A DNA stretch of 64,000 nt from an uncultured Phycisphaerae bacterium (GTDB taxonomy: Bacteria > Planctomycetota > Phycisphaerae > UBA1845 > Fen-1342). Under the pieces are notes generated by a model. It saw only the letters and a program-made list of their open reading frames with translations. It was not told where the DNA came from and did no database searches. The DNA is taken from the NCBI GenBank assembly GCA_937928595.1, contig CALGJV010000010.1:100592-164591 (forward strand), read 5' to 3'. The position numbers were made by a program, and so were the translations under genes. Within the stretch, counting starts at the first letter, position 1. Every line of letters begins with the position of its first letter. Of this stretch, positions 41,636 to 50,674 are shown piece after piece.

Positions 41636-42472
41636 GTGGCGCTCACACCCCTCGAGTTCACGCTTGCCACGTTCGGCGTTTCGATCGTCGCCGGCGTCGT
41701 CGGAGCGCTGCTCGGTCTCGGCGGGGGCATCATCGTTGTACCGACGCTGACCCTGGCGCTGGGGATCGACGTCCGCTACGCCATCGGGGCCTCGCTCGTT
41801 TCCATCATCGCGACGTCGAGCGGGGCGGCCGCCGCGTACGTCCGGGAGCGCATGACGAACCTGCGGGTCGCCATGCTGCTCGAGCTGGGGACCAGCACCG
41901 GGGCGATCACCGGGGCGTACCTCGCGGGGATCCTTTCCGGCCGCTGGCTCCAGGTGACGTTCGGCGTGGTCATGGCGCTGACGGCGCTCCAGATGCTCCG
42001 ACCGCGGCGGTCGGCGCTGCACGTGCCGCCGGACCCGCTGGCGGACCGGCTGCGGCTGCACGGCGGCTACTACGACCAGGCCGAGCAGCGCGAGATTCGC
42101 TACCGCGTGACCCGCACGCCGCTCGGGCTCGCGCTGATGCTGGTGGCGGGTGTGCTGAGCGGGCTCTTGGGCATCGGGTCCGGGATTCTCAAGGTTCCCG
42201 CGATGGACCTGGCGATGGGCCTGCCGATCAAGGCCTCCACCGCGACCAGCAACTTCATGATCGGTGTGACGGCCGCGGCGGGCGCGAGCGTCTGGTTCGC
42301 CCGGGGCGACATCGACCCGTTCATCGCGGGCCCGGTCGCGGCGGGCGTGCTGCTGGGGGCCGTGGCGGGCGCGCGGGTGCTCGGACGGGCGCGGAGCCGG
42401 ACGATTCGGCTGGCGTTCGTCGTCGTGCTGCTCATCACATCGGCCCAGATGCTCTGGAGGGGGCTGCAATGA
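41636..42472 (+). CDS. TauE/SafE-family membrane permease
   Basis: A 278-aa protein with about eight hydrophobic helices in two related halves, each containing the family GxxxGxGGG-type motif: VGALLGLGGGIIVVP in the first, LSGLLGIGSGILKVP in the second. The family exports sulfite, sulfoacetate or related anions in some members; the substrate here is unknown. A GTG at 41636 with GGAG upstream gives the normal length; the longer frame adds 27 charged residues before the first helix. Its stop overlaps the next start (ATGA). Confidence 0.88.
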   Translation: MALTPLEFTLATFGVSIVAGVVGALLGLGGGIIVVPTLTLALGIDVRYAIGASLVSIIATSSGAAAAYVRERMTNLRVAMLLELGTSTGAITGAYLAGILSGRWLQVTFGVVMALTALQMLRPRRSALHVPPDPLADRLRLHGGYYDQAEQREIRYRVTRTPLGLALMLVAGVLSGLLGIGSGILKVPAMDLAMGLPIKASTATSNFMIGVTAAAGASVWFARGDIDPFIAGPVAAGVLLGAVAGARVLGRARSRTIRLAFVVVLLITSAQMLWRGLQ

Positions 42473-42897
42473 CGGCCGAGCCGCGGCGGGGGCCGTCGGA
42501 GCCGGTTGACCCGCGCGTGCGGCGCGTGGAGCTGCTGATCAGCAACCTGCTGCGGTGCGGCGTGCTCGCGAGTCTGGCGCTGATCGTGCTGGGGATGGTC
42601 ATCGCGTTCGTGCAGCAGCCGGGCGACCTGCTGCGGCCGGAACGACTGGTGGAGCTGACGCACCCCGAGCGGCCGCCACCGCACCGCCTGGGCGAGATCG
42701 CAGCGGGACTGGCCGGACTCCGCGGACCGGCGATCGTCACGCTCGGTTTGCTGGTGTTGCTCCTGACGCCGGTGGTCCGGGTGGCGGTGTCGATCGTGGC
42801 GTTCGTGTACCAGCGGGACCGGGCGTTCGTCGGGATCACGAGCACGGTGCTGGCGATTCTGCTCGCATCCATCGTGCTGGGGCAGGCGCTGCACTGA
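42469..42897 (+). CDS. DUF1634 membrane protein, TauE/SafE partner
   Basis: A 142-aa protein with three hydrophobic helices (about 30-50, 87-105, 120-140) and the DUF1634 pattern: VELLISNLLRCGVLASLALIVLG, LRGPAIVTLGLLVLLLTPVVRVAVS, and a terminal RDRAFVGIT. DUF1634 proteins are repeatedly found beside TauE/SafE permeases, as here with a 4-nt overlap, so it is probably a subunit or helper of that transporter. The biochemical function is unknown. Confidence 0.85.
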   Translation: MTAEPRRGPSEPVDPRVRRVELLISNLLRCGVLASLALIVLGMVIAFVQQPGDLLRPERLVELTHPERPPPHRLGEIAAGLAGLRGPAIVTLGLLVLLLTPVVRVAVSIVAFVYQRDRAFVGITSTVLAILLASIVLGQALH

Positions 42898-43011
42898 GGG
42901 CGAGGCGGACCGGGTGCGGCCCGGCGCCCCGGCCGCGTATCATGTCCCGCGGGACCCGCGCCGCGGGCGCTGCCGGGCGGCGCGCGGCACCGGTCGAACG
43001 AGGATGCCTGC

Positions 43012-43581
43012 ATGTCGGCGATGTCCGCGTCCAAGCCGGCAAAAGCCCGCGGGGCGGGCGGCCCGGTACCCGCGATCCGCGCGCTGGGCCTCGACGTGGA
43101 CGGCACGCTGACGGACGGGCGCCTCTACGTCCACGACGACGGCACGCAGTCGCGCGCGTATCACACGCAGGACGGCTTCGCAATCCGCTGGTTCCAGAGA
43201 CTCGGGGGGCTGGTGCTGATCTGCACGGGCAAGGCCGGCGGGTCGGTGCGAGCGCGCGCCGCGGAGCTGGGCATCGACCTGGTGATCGAGAACAGCACCG
43301 ACAAGCGGGCCGATGTCGCCGCGGCCCTGGCGGCGCGCGGCATCGCGCTCGAGCAGCTGGCGTTCATCGGCGACGATCTGCCGGACGTGCCGCTGCTGCG
43401 GGCCTGCGGGCTGCCGATCGCCGTGGCCAACGCCGTGCCGGAGGTCCGCGCCGTGGCCGCCTACGTCACGCAGCGGCCGGGCGGCGGCGGGGCGGTCCGC
43501 GAGGCGATCGAGTACATTCTGCGCGCCGGCGGGCGCTGGGCGGACGTGCTGGCGCACTACGGCGGCGCCCCCCGGGTCTAA
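43012..43581 (+). CDS. kdsC: 3-deoxy-D-manno-octulosonate 8-phosphate phosphatase
   Basis: A 189-aa HAD-family (C0) phosphatase. Motif I is LGLDVDGTLTDG with the nucleophile and acid Asp pair, then HTQDGFAIRW typical of KdsC, the ICTGKAGG motif II, and GDDLPDVPLLRACG motif IV. It hydrolyses KDO 8-phosphate during synthesis of the lipopolysaccharide core sugar KDO. Its partner gene 12 nt downstream encodes a LptA/LptC-like protein, which supports an outer-membrane LPS role. GAGGA precedes the ATG. Confidence 0.93.
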   Translation: MSAMSASKPAKARGAGGPVPAIRALGLDVDGTLTDGRLYVHDDGTQSRAYHTQDGFAIRWFQRLGGLVLICTGKAGGSVRARAAELGIDLVIENSTDKRADVAAALAARGIALEQLAFIGDDLPDVPLLRACGLPIAVANAVPEVRAVAAYVTQRPGGGGAVREAIEYILRAGGRWADVLAHYGGAPRV

Positions 43582-43593
43582 CAGGAACTCCGC

Positions 43594-46500
43594 ATGGCCC
43601 GCAACGTCGTGCTCGTGCTTGCGACCCTCCTCGCCCTGGGGGCGGTGCTGGGCGGCTACGCGCTGTGGGCCGGGCGGCCGGCGGAGCCGCCGCCGGCGCG
43701 GCCGACCATGCGGGAGTTGCCGCCGCAGGTGCAGCCGCCGGACGCTCTGCAACTCGGGGGCAACGCGGTTACGATCCCGCCCGGCGGCGAGGTGCTCTTC
43801 CGCGTCTTCGACGAGCGCACGGGCCGGCCGACCGACATGCTGCGCTGCCGCGACTGGAGCTGGGCGGGCGAGGGCAAGCGCGAGATCCGCGTCAGCGAGC
43901 CGGTGCTGGCCAAGCTGCTGCCGAGCGGCATGATCGCGACGATCACGGCCGACGAGGGCCAGTTCATCGTCGAGCGGATCGAGCAGTCGCAGTTGAAGCC
44001 CAAGCTCGGCTGGCTCGCGGGGCACGTGCGGATCGAAGTGGACCGCGCCACTTCCGTCGAGCGCACGCCGGCGGTCGAGCGGCCCGAGGACCTCATCACG
44101 GTCGCGCTGGAGCGGATCGAGTTCGACCTCGAGCTGGGCGAGCTGAAGTCGCCCGGGCTCGTGACCGTCGCGAGCGACGACTTCGAGGTCGTCGGGACCG
44201 GCCTGCACCTCGTGTGGAACCAAGCCGACAACCGCGTCGAGACGCTCACGATCGAGCAGGGCGAGCAGTTCGTGCTTTACACGGCGGCCGGGCTGATCTC
44301 CGGGGCCGGTGACACCGCGGCCGCGTCGCAGGCGGCGTCGGCGATGGCCGGTCCGGCCCCGGCGGACCCGGCGCGGGCCGACGAACGCGGCGCGCGCCCG
44401 CGGGGGCGCACGACGAGCTACGCCTGTACGCTGACCGGCGGCATTGCGGCCGAGCAGCGGCGCGGGGACGAGCCGATCGGCGGGTTGTGGGCCGACGACT
44501 TGCGGCTGATCTTCGATGTGGGGGGCGGCGCCGGTCAGGCGCTGCGGCGCGACGGGCGCGACCGAGCGACGTCGCGGCCGGACCACGAGAACGGCGACCG
44601 GCTGATCGTGCGCTGGCGCGGCCAGCTGGAACTGGGGCCGACGGCCGGTCCGCGGACGCCGGCCGAGGGCGGGCGGCGGCAGATCGTCGCGACGGGGCGG
44701 CCGCTGGTGCTGACGCGCAGGGACGGCGAGGTGCGCTGCGCGCGGCTCGAGTACCACGACGAGACCCAGCGGGTGTGGCTGGAGCCGGAGGCCGGCAACG
44801 TGGTGCAGTTCAGCGTCGGGCCGCGGCTGACCGCGACCGCCCAGTCGGTGTACGTGGACCGCGCCGAGCGAAGCGTGAAGCTGCTCGGCGACGTCGAGCT
44901 GCGCTCGCGCCGCGGCGACGGCCCCGACGCCCGCGTCTCGACCCTGCGCAGCAGCTATTGGGCGGAGCTGCGCGTCGCGGCCGGTGCGGAGGGGCAGCGG
45001 CCGGCGGACGGGCCGGCGCTGGAGTTCGGCCGGCTGGAAGCGGGGCAGTTCGTCGGGGATGTGCATGTGGACCTGGGTCCGCAGCGCCTGGTGGCGCACC
45101 GGCTGGACGTGAGTTTCCGCCCGGGGGCCGAGGGCGAGTCGCTCGAGGAACTGCTGGACGGCGCGGTGGCGTGGGGGGACGTGAAACTGTCGGGCGACGA
45201 CGGCGAGCTGCGGTGCGGCCAGCTCGAGCTGGCGTTCGCGTTGAACGCCCAGCGGGCGCCGTATCCGCGGTGGATGGAGGCCTTCGGGTCGGTGCGGATC
45301 GTGCGCGATCGGACGCGCATCGCGGGCGACCGGATCATCGCGACGCTGGCCGCGCCGGCGGATGACGCCACGGGCCGGCCGCCGCGGGCCGCCGAGGCGA
45401 AGTCGCCGTTGTTCGTTCTGCGGACGCTCGACATCGTCGGCCGGGCCGACCTGTTCGACCCGGAGAACAAGGTGGCGGCGCGGGCGGCGCACATCCGCGC
45501 GGACTTCGTGGAGCGCAATCGGCTCACGACGGCGGCGGTGGTGGGGGGCGACGACGGCCCGGGTCTGGTGCACGCCCAGCCCTACACGGTGCGCGGCGGG
45601 CGGATCGACCTCGATCGCGACGCCCAGACGTTGCGCGTGGCCGGTCCGGCGCGCCTGTCGCTTAAGACGCAGCGGAGCCTTCAGGGGGAGCGCCGCGGCG
45701 CCGCGGTGCCGATCGTCGTCCGCAGCGAGCGGCGGCTCGAGATCGACGGGCGGAACAACTCCGTGCGGTTCGAGGGCGACGTGGTCGCGGTGAGCGGCGA
45801 CGAACGACTGACCGCGCGGACGCTGACGCTGCTGCTCGAGGATGTGCCCGACGAAACGCCGGCCGCGCCGCCGCCGTCTTCGCCGTGGAGCGACCTGTAC
45901 CGCGAGGCCCGTCGGCTGGCCGGCGCGGGAACGCCCGACGGGGGTCGGGGCGAACTGCTCGAGTTCGGCACGCAGCCGGGCGAGCGCCAGCGCAAGGAGC
46001 CGGTGCGCCTGGTGGCGGAGGACGCCGTGGTCGCGAGCGAGGTGCTCGTGCCGGGCGACGAGCAGCCGCTGACGCACGCGAGCATCGCCGCGCCGCAACT
46101 GGCGGTGGACATCGTCAACCGGACGATCACGACCGACGGCACGACGCGGCTGCTGCTGCTCGATCGGCGCGGGTTCGACGAGACGGAAGCGGCCCGCGAG
46201 GTGGCCGGGCTGCCGTCGGCGCTGGTCAGTCGCGGGCCGAGCCAGACGGCGATGCAGTGCGCCGGGCGGATGACCTACACGCTCGGGGCGGAGGGCCCGC
46301 AGCGGCGGGACGCGGTGGTGTTCGAGCGCGACGTGCTGCTGGTCCACCGCGCGGGGCGCGAGATGGTGAACCTGGCGGAGATGCTGCCGCAGGTGAGCAC
46401 GCGGCCGGAGCTGCTCGAGACGCTCCAGAGCCGCAACACGACGCTGGAGTGCGACCGGCTGGAGTGCTGGTTCGTGGCCGACGAGCGGGCGGGCGGGAGC

Positions 46501-46806
46501 GGGACCGCGGGCGGGCCGCTGACGCGGGCCCCGCTGCGGCTGACGTCGCTGACAGCGCAGGACGGCGTGTACGTGCGCGACCAGCAGGGCCCGCGCATCC
46601 GCGAGATCAACGCGGCGTGGGTCGAGTTCGACCGCGAGCAGAGCCGGGTGCAGGTGCGGGGCGACGAGCGCGCGGTCGCCCGCGTTTACGTCCAGGACAG
46701 CGCCACCGGGCAGTTCGACGCGCACACCGGGCAGCACTGGGTGATCAACCTGGAGGACGGCACGATCCGCGCCGGCCCGACCGCGGGGCAGATCGGCCGG
46801 CCGTAG
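43594..46806 (+). CDS. Giant LptC/LptA-like envelope protein
   Basis: A 1070-aa protein with one N-terminal membrane helix (NVVLVLATLLALGAVLGGYAL) and a long beta-rich periplasmic part. It has recurring strands of the OstA/LptA type, for example VVQFSVGPRLTATAQSVYVD, LEAGQFVGDVHVDLG, RGGRIDLDRDAQTLRVAGP, and NNSVRFEGDVVAVSGDERLTART. LptC and LptA form a beta-jellyroll bridge carrying LPS between the membranes. The family assignment is by pattern and by the adjacency to kdsC; the length is about five times a normal LptC (about 190 aa). No lptB or lptF/G is adjacent. Strongly GC-rich coding like its neighbours. Confidence 0.7.
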   Translation: MARNVVLVLATLLALGAVLGGYALWAGRPAEPPPARPTMRELPPQVQPPDALQLGGNAVTIPPGGEVLFRVFDERTGRPTDMLRCRDWSWAGEGKREIRVSEPVLAKLLPSGMIATITADEGQFIVERIEQSQLKPKLGWLAGHVRIEVDRATSVERTPAVERPEDLITVALERIEFDLELGELKSPGLVTVASDDFEVVGTGLHLVWNQADNRVETLTIEQGEQFVLYTAAGLISGAGDTAAASQAASAMAGPAPADPARADERGARPRGRTTSYACTLTGGIAAEQRRGDEPIGGLWADDLRLIFDVGGGAGQALRRDGRDRATSRPDHENGDRLIVRWRGQLELGPTAGPRTPAEGGRRQIVATGRPLVLTRRDGEVRCARLEYHDETQRVWLEPEAGNVVQFSVGPRLTATAQSVYVDRAERSVKLLGDVELRSRRGDGPDARVSTLRSSYWAELRVAAGAEGQRPADGPALEFGRLEAGQFVGDVHVDLGPQRLVAHRLDVSFRPGAEGESLEELLDGAVAWGDVKLSGDDGELRCGQLELAFALNAQRAPYPRWMEAFGSVRIVRDRTRIAGDRIIATLAAPADDATGRPPRAAEAKSPLFVLRTLDIVGRADLFDPENKVAARAAHIRADFVERNRLTTAAVVGGDDGPGLVHAQPYTVRGGRIDLDRDAQTLRVAGPARLSLKTQRSLQGERRGAAVPIVVRSERRLEIDGRNNSVRFEGDVVAVSGDERLTARTLTLLLEDVPDETPAAPPPSSPWSDLYREARRLAGAGTPDGGRGELLEFGTQPGERQRKEPVRLVAEDAVVASEVLVPGDEQPLTHASIAAPQLAVDIVNRTITTDGTTRLLLLDRRGFDETEAAREVAGLPSALVSRGPSQTAMQCAGRMTYTLGAEGPQRRDAVVFERDVLLVHRAGREMVNLAEMLPQVSTRPELLETLQSRNTTLECDRLECWFVADERAGGSGTAGGPLTRAPLRLTSLTAQDGVYVRDQQGPRIREINAAWVEFDREQSRVQVRGDERAVARVYVQDSATGQFDAHTGQHWVINLEDGTIRAGPTAGQIGRP

Positions 46807-46956
46807 GGGGCCGCCGCATCGCTCTCCGGCGGCGCGCCCCGCCGGTTGGAAACGGGGGGCCGCGCGGCGGTACACTGCGCGGCCTGAACCCCCCGCGGCG
46901 GTCGACCGGGTCCAAGGGCTGATCCGGACGGGCCGCCGAACGCCGGGAACGAGCAC

Positions 46957-48246
46957 ATGAGCACGATCCGTCCCTTCGCCGCGATTCGCTACGACACGAG
47001 CCGGAGTCGCGATCTGTCGCGCAAGCTCGCGCCGCCCTACGACATCCTCGACCAGGCGGACAAGGACCGCCTGCTGGCGGGCGACCCGCAGAACTTCGTG
47101 AAGATCGACCTGCCGTTCATCCCGCCGAAGTCGGCCGGGCCGGAGGCGGTCTACCGTGAAGCGCGGCGGCAGCTCGACGCGTGGCTCGCGGACGGGACGC
47201 TGGTGCGGGACACGACGCCGGCGATCTACGTCTACCACCAGGCGTACACGCACGGCGGGACGCACTATCTCCGCAAGATGTTCTTCGCACGGCTGCGGAT
47301 CGAGCCGTTCGGCGAGGGCAGCGTCTTTCCACACGAGCGGACGTTCGGCGGGCCGAAAGAGGACCGGCTGGCGCTGACCAGGGCGACGCAGGCGAACCTG
47401 AGCCCGATCTTCGGGTTGTACGAGGATGCGCCGAACCGCGTCGCCCGCCGCCTCGAACAGGCCCTCACGCCCGAGCCGCTGGCCACCGGCACGGCCGACG
47501 GCGTCGAAAACCGCCTGTGGGCGGTCACGGATGCGGCGACGATCGCCGACGTGACGCAGATGATGGCGCCGTTGCCGATCTACATCGCCGACGGCCATCA
47601 CCGCTACGGCACCGCCATGCTCTACCGCGACTGGTTGCGGGAGCAGCACGGCGGGCTGCCGGCCGATCACCCGGCCCACTTCGTGCTGTGCGTGTTCTGT
47701 GCGATGGAAGACCCCGGCCTGCTGATCCTGCCCACGCACCGCGTGCTGCCGGGCGTGAAGCTGACCCCCGAAACGCTCGCGGCCGATCGGGCCGTGCAGG
47801 TGCAGCCCCTGGATGTGACGGGGCCCACGGCGGCCCGCGCGGCGCTGGCCCGGCTGGGTCCGCAGGCGGTCGGCGTGTGGAGCGCGGCCGGAGGGCGCTA
47901 CTTCGCGCTGCGCCCGGCCGATCCGGACATCCTGCGGCCGCTGGAGCCGGAGCGCTCGGAGCCCTGGCGGCGGCTGGGCCTGGCGTTTCTGCACGCGTAC
48001 CTGCTGGACCGGCTCGTCACGCCAAAGGTCTGCGGCGGGCAGGCCCCGGAGATCCATTATGTGAAGTCGGACGACGGGGCGGTGGAGGAGGCCCGGCAGA
48101 GCGGCGGCAGCGTGTTCTTGCTCCAGCCGACGACCATGGAGGAGCTGCGGGCGGTGTGCAAGGCGAACGACCTGATGCCGCAGAAGAGTACCTATTTCTA
48201 CCCGAAGCTCGCCAGCGGGCTGGTCGTGAACCCGCTCACCGAATAG
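46957..48246 (+). CDS. DUF1015 family protein, putative kinase-like
   Basis: A 429-aa soluble protein of the DUF1015 family: N-terminal IRPFAAIRYD, APPYDIL, FVKIDLP, the central FPHERTFGGPKEDRLALTRATQANLSPIF segment and IYIADGHHRYGTAM. Some relatives are reported as free-serine kinases, but I cannot say this one has that activity. A weak TTGGAA-N19-TACACT lies upstream (46846-46876). It is 46 bp before the cobalamin adenosyltransferase gene on the same strand. Confidence 0.85.
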   Translation: MSTIRPFAAIRYDTSRSRDLSRKLAPPYDILDQADKDRLLAGDPQNFVKIDLPFIPPKSAGPEAVYREARRQLDAWLADGTLVRDTTPAIYVYHQAYTHGGTHYLRKMFFARLRIEPFGEGSVFPHERTFGGPKEDRLALTRATQANLSPIFGLYEDAPNRVARRLEQALTPEPLATGTADGVENRLWAVTDAATIADVTQMMAPLPIYIADGHHRYGTAMLYRDWLREQHGGLPADHPAHFVLCVFCAMEDPGLLILPTHRVLPGVKLTPETLAADRAVQVQPLDVTGPTAARAALARLGPQAVGVWSAAGGRYFALRPADPDILRPLEPERSEPWRRLGLAFLHAYLLDRLVTPKVCGGQAPEIHYVKSDDGAVEEARQSGGSVFLLQPTTMEELRAVCKANDLMPQKSTYFYPKLASGLVVNPLTE

Positions 48247-48292
48247 CGACGCCCGCGGTGCAGCGCGCCGCGGCCGGCGCAGCGGAGGCTCC

Positions 48293-48856
48293 ATGCCGCG
48301 CATCACGAAGGTCTACACCCGCACCGGCGACGACGGCACGACCGGCCTGGGTACCGGGGCCCGCGTGTCCAAGACGCACGCGCGCATCGCGGCGTACGGC
48401 ACCGTGGACGAGCTGAACTCGTACCTCGGTGTGGTCCTGACGGTCCCGCTGCCCGCGCCGCTTCCGGCGGAGCTGCGCCGCATACAGAACGAGCTCTTCC
48501 ACGCCGGGGCCGAGCTGTGCATCCCGGAGGCGGATCGGGCCGCGCGGCCGGGGCCGCGGATCGAGCCCCGGCACGTCACCGCGCTCGAGGAGCTCATGGA
48601 CCGCCTGAGCGAGACGCTGCCGCCGCTGGCCAACTTCGTGCTGCCCGGCGGCACGCCCGGAGCGGCGCACCTGCACGTCGCGCGGACGATCTGCCGCCGG
48701 GCGGAGCGGGACGCGCTGGCGCTGGCGGCCGCGGAACCGGTCGGGGCCGATCTGCTGCGTTACCTGAACCGGCTGTCGGATACGCTGTTCGTGATGGCCC
48801 GCTACGCCAACCGGACGGCCGGGCAGGACGAGCCGGTCTGGGACAGCCGCGCCTGA
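48293..48856 (+). CDS. Cob(I)yrinic acid a,c-diamide/cobalamin adenosyltransferase, PduO type
   Basis: A 187-aa protein with the PduO-type signature: KVYTRTGDDGTTGLGTGARVSK at the N-terminus (ATP-binding loop), GTVDELNSYLG, and the C-terminal RRAERDALAL and YLNRLSDTLFVMARYANR. It transfers the adenosyl group of ATP to cob(I)alamin, making coenzyme B12. GGAGG precedes the ATG. No B12-dependent enzyme gene is adjacent. Confidence 0.94.
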   Translation: MPRITKVYTRTGDDGTTGLGTGARVSKTHARIAAYGTVDELNSYLGVVLTVPLPAPLPAELRRIQNELFHAGAELCIPEADRAARPGPRIEPRHVTALEELMDRLSETLPPLANFVLPGGTPGAAHLHVARTICRRAERDALALAAAEPVGADLLRYLNRLSDTLFVMARYANRTAGQDEPVWDSRA

Positions 48857-48900
48857 GGGCACCAGACGCCGCCAAACTGCGGCGCAGTTCGGAGCCTGTC

Positions 48901-50070
48901 ATGTCCTATACGTATGTAATCCTGGGCGCGGGTCGGCAGGGCGTCGCCCTGGCCTACGACCTGGCCCGCAACGGCGAGGCCGCCCGCGTCACGCTCGCCG
49001 ACTTGCACACCGACGTCGCCCGCCGGGCGATCGAGCGGCTCCAGGCGCTGCTTCCCGCGACACCGTGCCGGTTCGCGGCGGCCGTCTGCGACGTCGCCCG
49101 GCCCGACACGCTGCGTCCGCTGCTGGCCGGGGCGCAGGTGGTCGTGTCGGCCGTGCCGTACCGGTTCAACGTCGCCCTCACCGATGCGGCGGTGTCGGCC
49201 GGCTGCTCGTTCTGCGACCTGGGGGGCAACACGGACGTCGTGCGGCAGCAGCTCGCCCGCCACGAGCCGGCGGCGGCGGCCGGCGTGAGCGTCGTGCCGG
49301 ATTGCGGCCTGGCGCCGGGGCTCGGCAACATTCTGGCGGCGCACGGCATCGCCGCGCTGGACACGGCGGAGGACGTGCACGTGCGCTGCGGCGGGCTGCC
49401 GGAGCGGCCGGTCGGCCCGCTGGGCTACAAGCTGGTGTTCAATTTCGACGGGCTGATCAACGAGTACAGCGGGTTCGGCGAGTTTTTGCGCGACGGCCGG
49501 CGGGTGCAGGTGCCGGCACTGACGGAGCCGGAGGAGCTGGAGTTTCCGCCGCCGGTGGGACGGTGCGAGGCGGCGGTGACGTCGGGCGGGACGAGCACGT
49601 GTCCGGACACGTTCGCCGGGCGGGTGCGGACGTACGATTACAAGACGGTGCGGTATCCGGGGCATTTCGCGATCATGCGGGCGCTGTTCGGTCTGGGGTG
49701 CCTCGAGGACCGCGTGAAGCTGGCGGACGGGCGGGTGGTGGAGCCGCGGCCGGTGCTGCGGGCGCTGTTCGAGCACGCGTTGGCGTACCCGGAGGTGCGG
49801 GACCTGGTGGTGCTGCGGTGCACGGTGCGGGGGCAGCGGGGCGGACGGGCGGTGACGCGGGTGTACGACCTCCTGGACCGGCACGACGAGGCGACCGGCT
49901 TTTCGGCGATGGAGCGGACGACGGCCTTTCCCGCGGCGCTGGTGGCGCACCTGCAAGCCCGCCGGCTCGTTGCGCCGGGGGCCCGGCCGCTGGAGCTGTC
50001 GCTGCCGCTGGACACGTACATGGCGGAACTGCCGCAGCACGACGTGCATGTGACGCAGCGGGAGAGCTGA
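48901..50070 (+). CDS. Saccharopine dehydrogenase-family oxidoreductase
   Basis: A 389-aa NAD(P)-dependent enzyme with the N-terminal Rossmann motif VILGAGRQGVALAYDLA and the saccharopine-dehydrogenase pattern SAVPYRFNVALTDAAVSAG, DLGGNTDVVRQQL, DCGLAPGLGNILA and RVRTYDYKTVRYPGH. The closest characterised type appears to be L-lysine 6-dehydrogenase, but related enzymes have other substrates. The ATG at 48901 follows GGAG; the longer frame covers the previous gene and is rejected. It lies 44 bp after the adenosyltransferase gene. Confidence 0.85.
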   Translation: MSYTYVILGAGRQGVALAYDLARNGEAARVTLADLHTDVARRAIERLQALLPATPCRFAAAVCDVARPDTLRPLLAGAQVVVSAVPYRFNVALTDAAVSAGCSFCDLGGNTDVVRQQLARHEPAAAAGVSVVPDCGLAPGLGNILAAHGIAALDTAEDVHVRCGGLPERPVGPLGYKLVFNFDGLINEYSGFGEFLRDGRRVQVPALTEPEELEFPPPVGRCEAAVTSGGTSTCPDTFAGRVRTYDYKTVRYPGHFAIMRALFGLGCLEDRVKLADGRVVEPRPVLRALFEHALAYPEVRDLVVLRCTVRGQRGGRAVTRVYDLLDRHDEATGFSAMERTTAFPAALVAHLQARRLVAPGARPLELSLPLDTYMAELPQHDVHVTQRES

Positions 50071-50174
50071 GGCCGGGCGGCGGGGCCGCGGTCTGGGGCG
50101 GGCGTCGTCCCGGTATGACGCTCGCGGCGGTACGACGGACGGCCGAGGCAGGCCGGCCCCTCAGCGGGGCGGGC

Positions 50175-50204
50175 TTGACACTGCGCGACCTCGGGCGGTA
50201 GAAC
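50175..50204 (+). promoter_or_regulatory. Putative promoter of atpC, predicting a near-leaderless message
   Basis: A perfect TTGACA (50175-50180), an 18-bp spacer and TAGAAC (50199-50204, 4/6). The atpC ATG at 50213 is only 9 bp past the -10, so transcription would start at or next to the start codon. No convincing Shine-Dalgarno motif lies before this ATG, which fits a leaderless mRNA. Confidence 0.5.
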
Positions 50205-50212
50205 GCCGGGCG

Positions 50213-50614
50213 ATGGCCGGGACGCAACCGATTCACTTGGTGGTCATCACGCCCGAGCGGCAGGTGCTTGATGAGCGCACCGACGCGGTCGTGATCCCCG
50301 CGCACGACGGCGAGCTGGGCGTGCTGAAGGATCGCTCGGCGCTGATGTGCGAACTGGGCATCGGCCAGCTTCGCTACGGGACGCCCGGGCAGGCCCGGCG
50401 GCTGTTCATCGACGGCGGCTTCGCGCAGGTGTACGACAACACCGTGACGGTCCTGACGAACCGCGCGCTGGCGGCCGAGGAGATCAAGGCCGAGACCATC
50501 CGCGCGTTCGAAGGCGAGGTCGAGAAACACACCGGGACGGATGCGGCGGCCCGCACGGCGCGGGAGGCTGCGCAGCGGCGGCTAAGCGTCGTCCGCGGCC
50601 TCCAAGGCGCGTAG
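50213..50614 (+). CDS. atpC: F-type ATP synthase epsilon subunit
   Basis: A 133-aa epsilon subunit: N-terminal beta-sandwich (LVVITPERQVLDERTDAVVIPAHDGELGVLKDRSALMCELGIG, shown in pieces), FIDGGFAQVYDNTVTVLTN, and a C-terminal two-helix domain (about 85-133). It belongs to the F1 rotor stalk and can inhibit ATP hydrolysis. No other atp gene is in the neighbourhood; the gene before is a saccharopine-dehydrogenase-like enzyme and the one after is convergent. An isolated atpC is unusual but the reading frame is intact and complete. Confidence 0.93.
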   Translation: MAGTQPIHLVVITPERQVLDERTDAVVIPAHDGELGVLKDRSALMCELGIGQLRYGTPGQARRLFIDGGFAQVYDNTVTVLTNRALAAEEIKAETIRAFEGEVEKHTGTDAAARTAREAAQRRLSVVRGLQGA

Positions 50615-50627
50615 CGGCCCGCCGCAG

Positions 50628-50649
50628 CGGCCGACGCCCGCGTCGGCCG
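50628..50649. terminator. Hairpin between atpC and the convergent protease gene
   Basis: CGGCCGACG (50628-50636) and CGTCGGCCG (50641-50649) form a perfect 9-bp stem with a 4-base loop, 13 bp past the atpC stop. It lacks a T-run, so it is a GC-hairpin terminator candidate only. Confidence 0.4.
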
Positions 50650-50674
50650 TCCATAGCGGCCGCTTTCCCCACGA

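Noticed and set aside
42940..48306. A 1788-codon open frame on the minus strand
   Set aside because: It runs antisense to kdsC, the LptA/LptC-like gene and DUF1015, which all show family motifs. In such GC-rich DNA long stop-free shadow frames are expected, and the product is a His/Arg/Ala-rich non-protein-like string.
48875..48889. AACTGCG/CGCAGTT as a terminator between the adenosyltransferase and saccharopine-like genes
   Set aside because: A 7-bp stem with a one-base loop is not a feasible RNA hairpin, and the genes are only 44 bp apart on the same strand.
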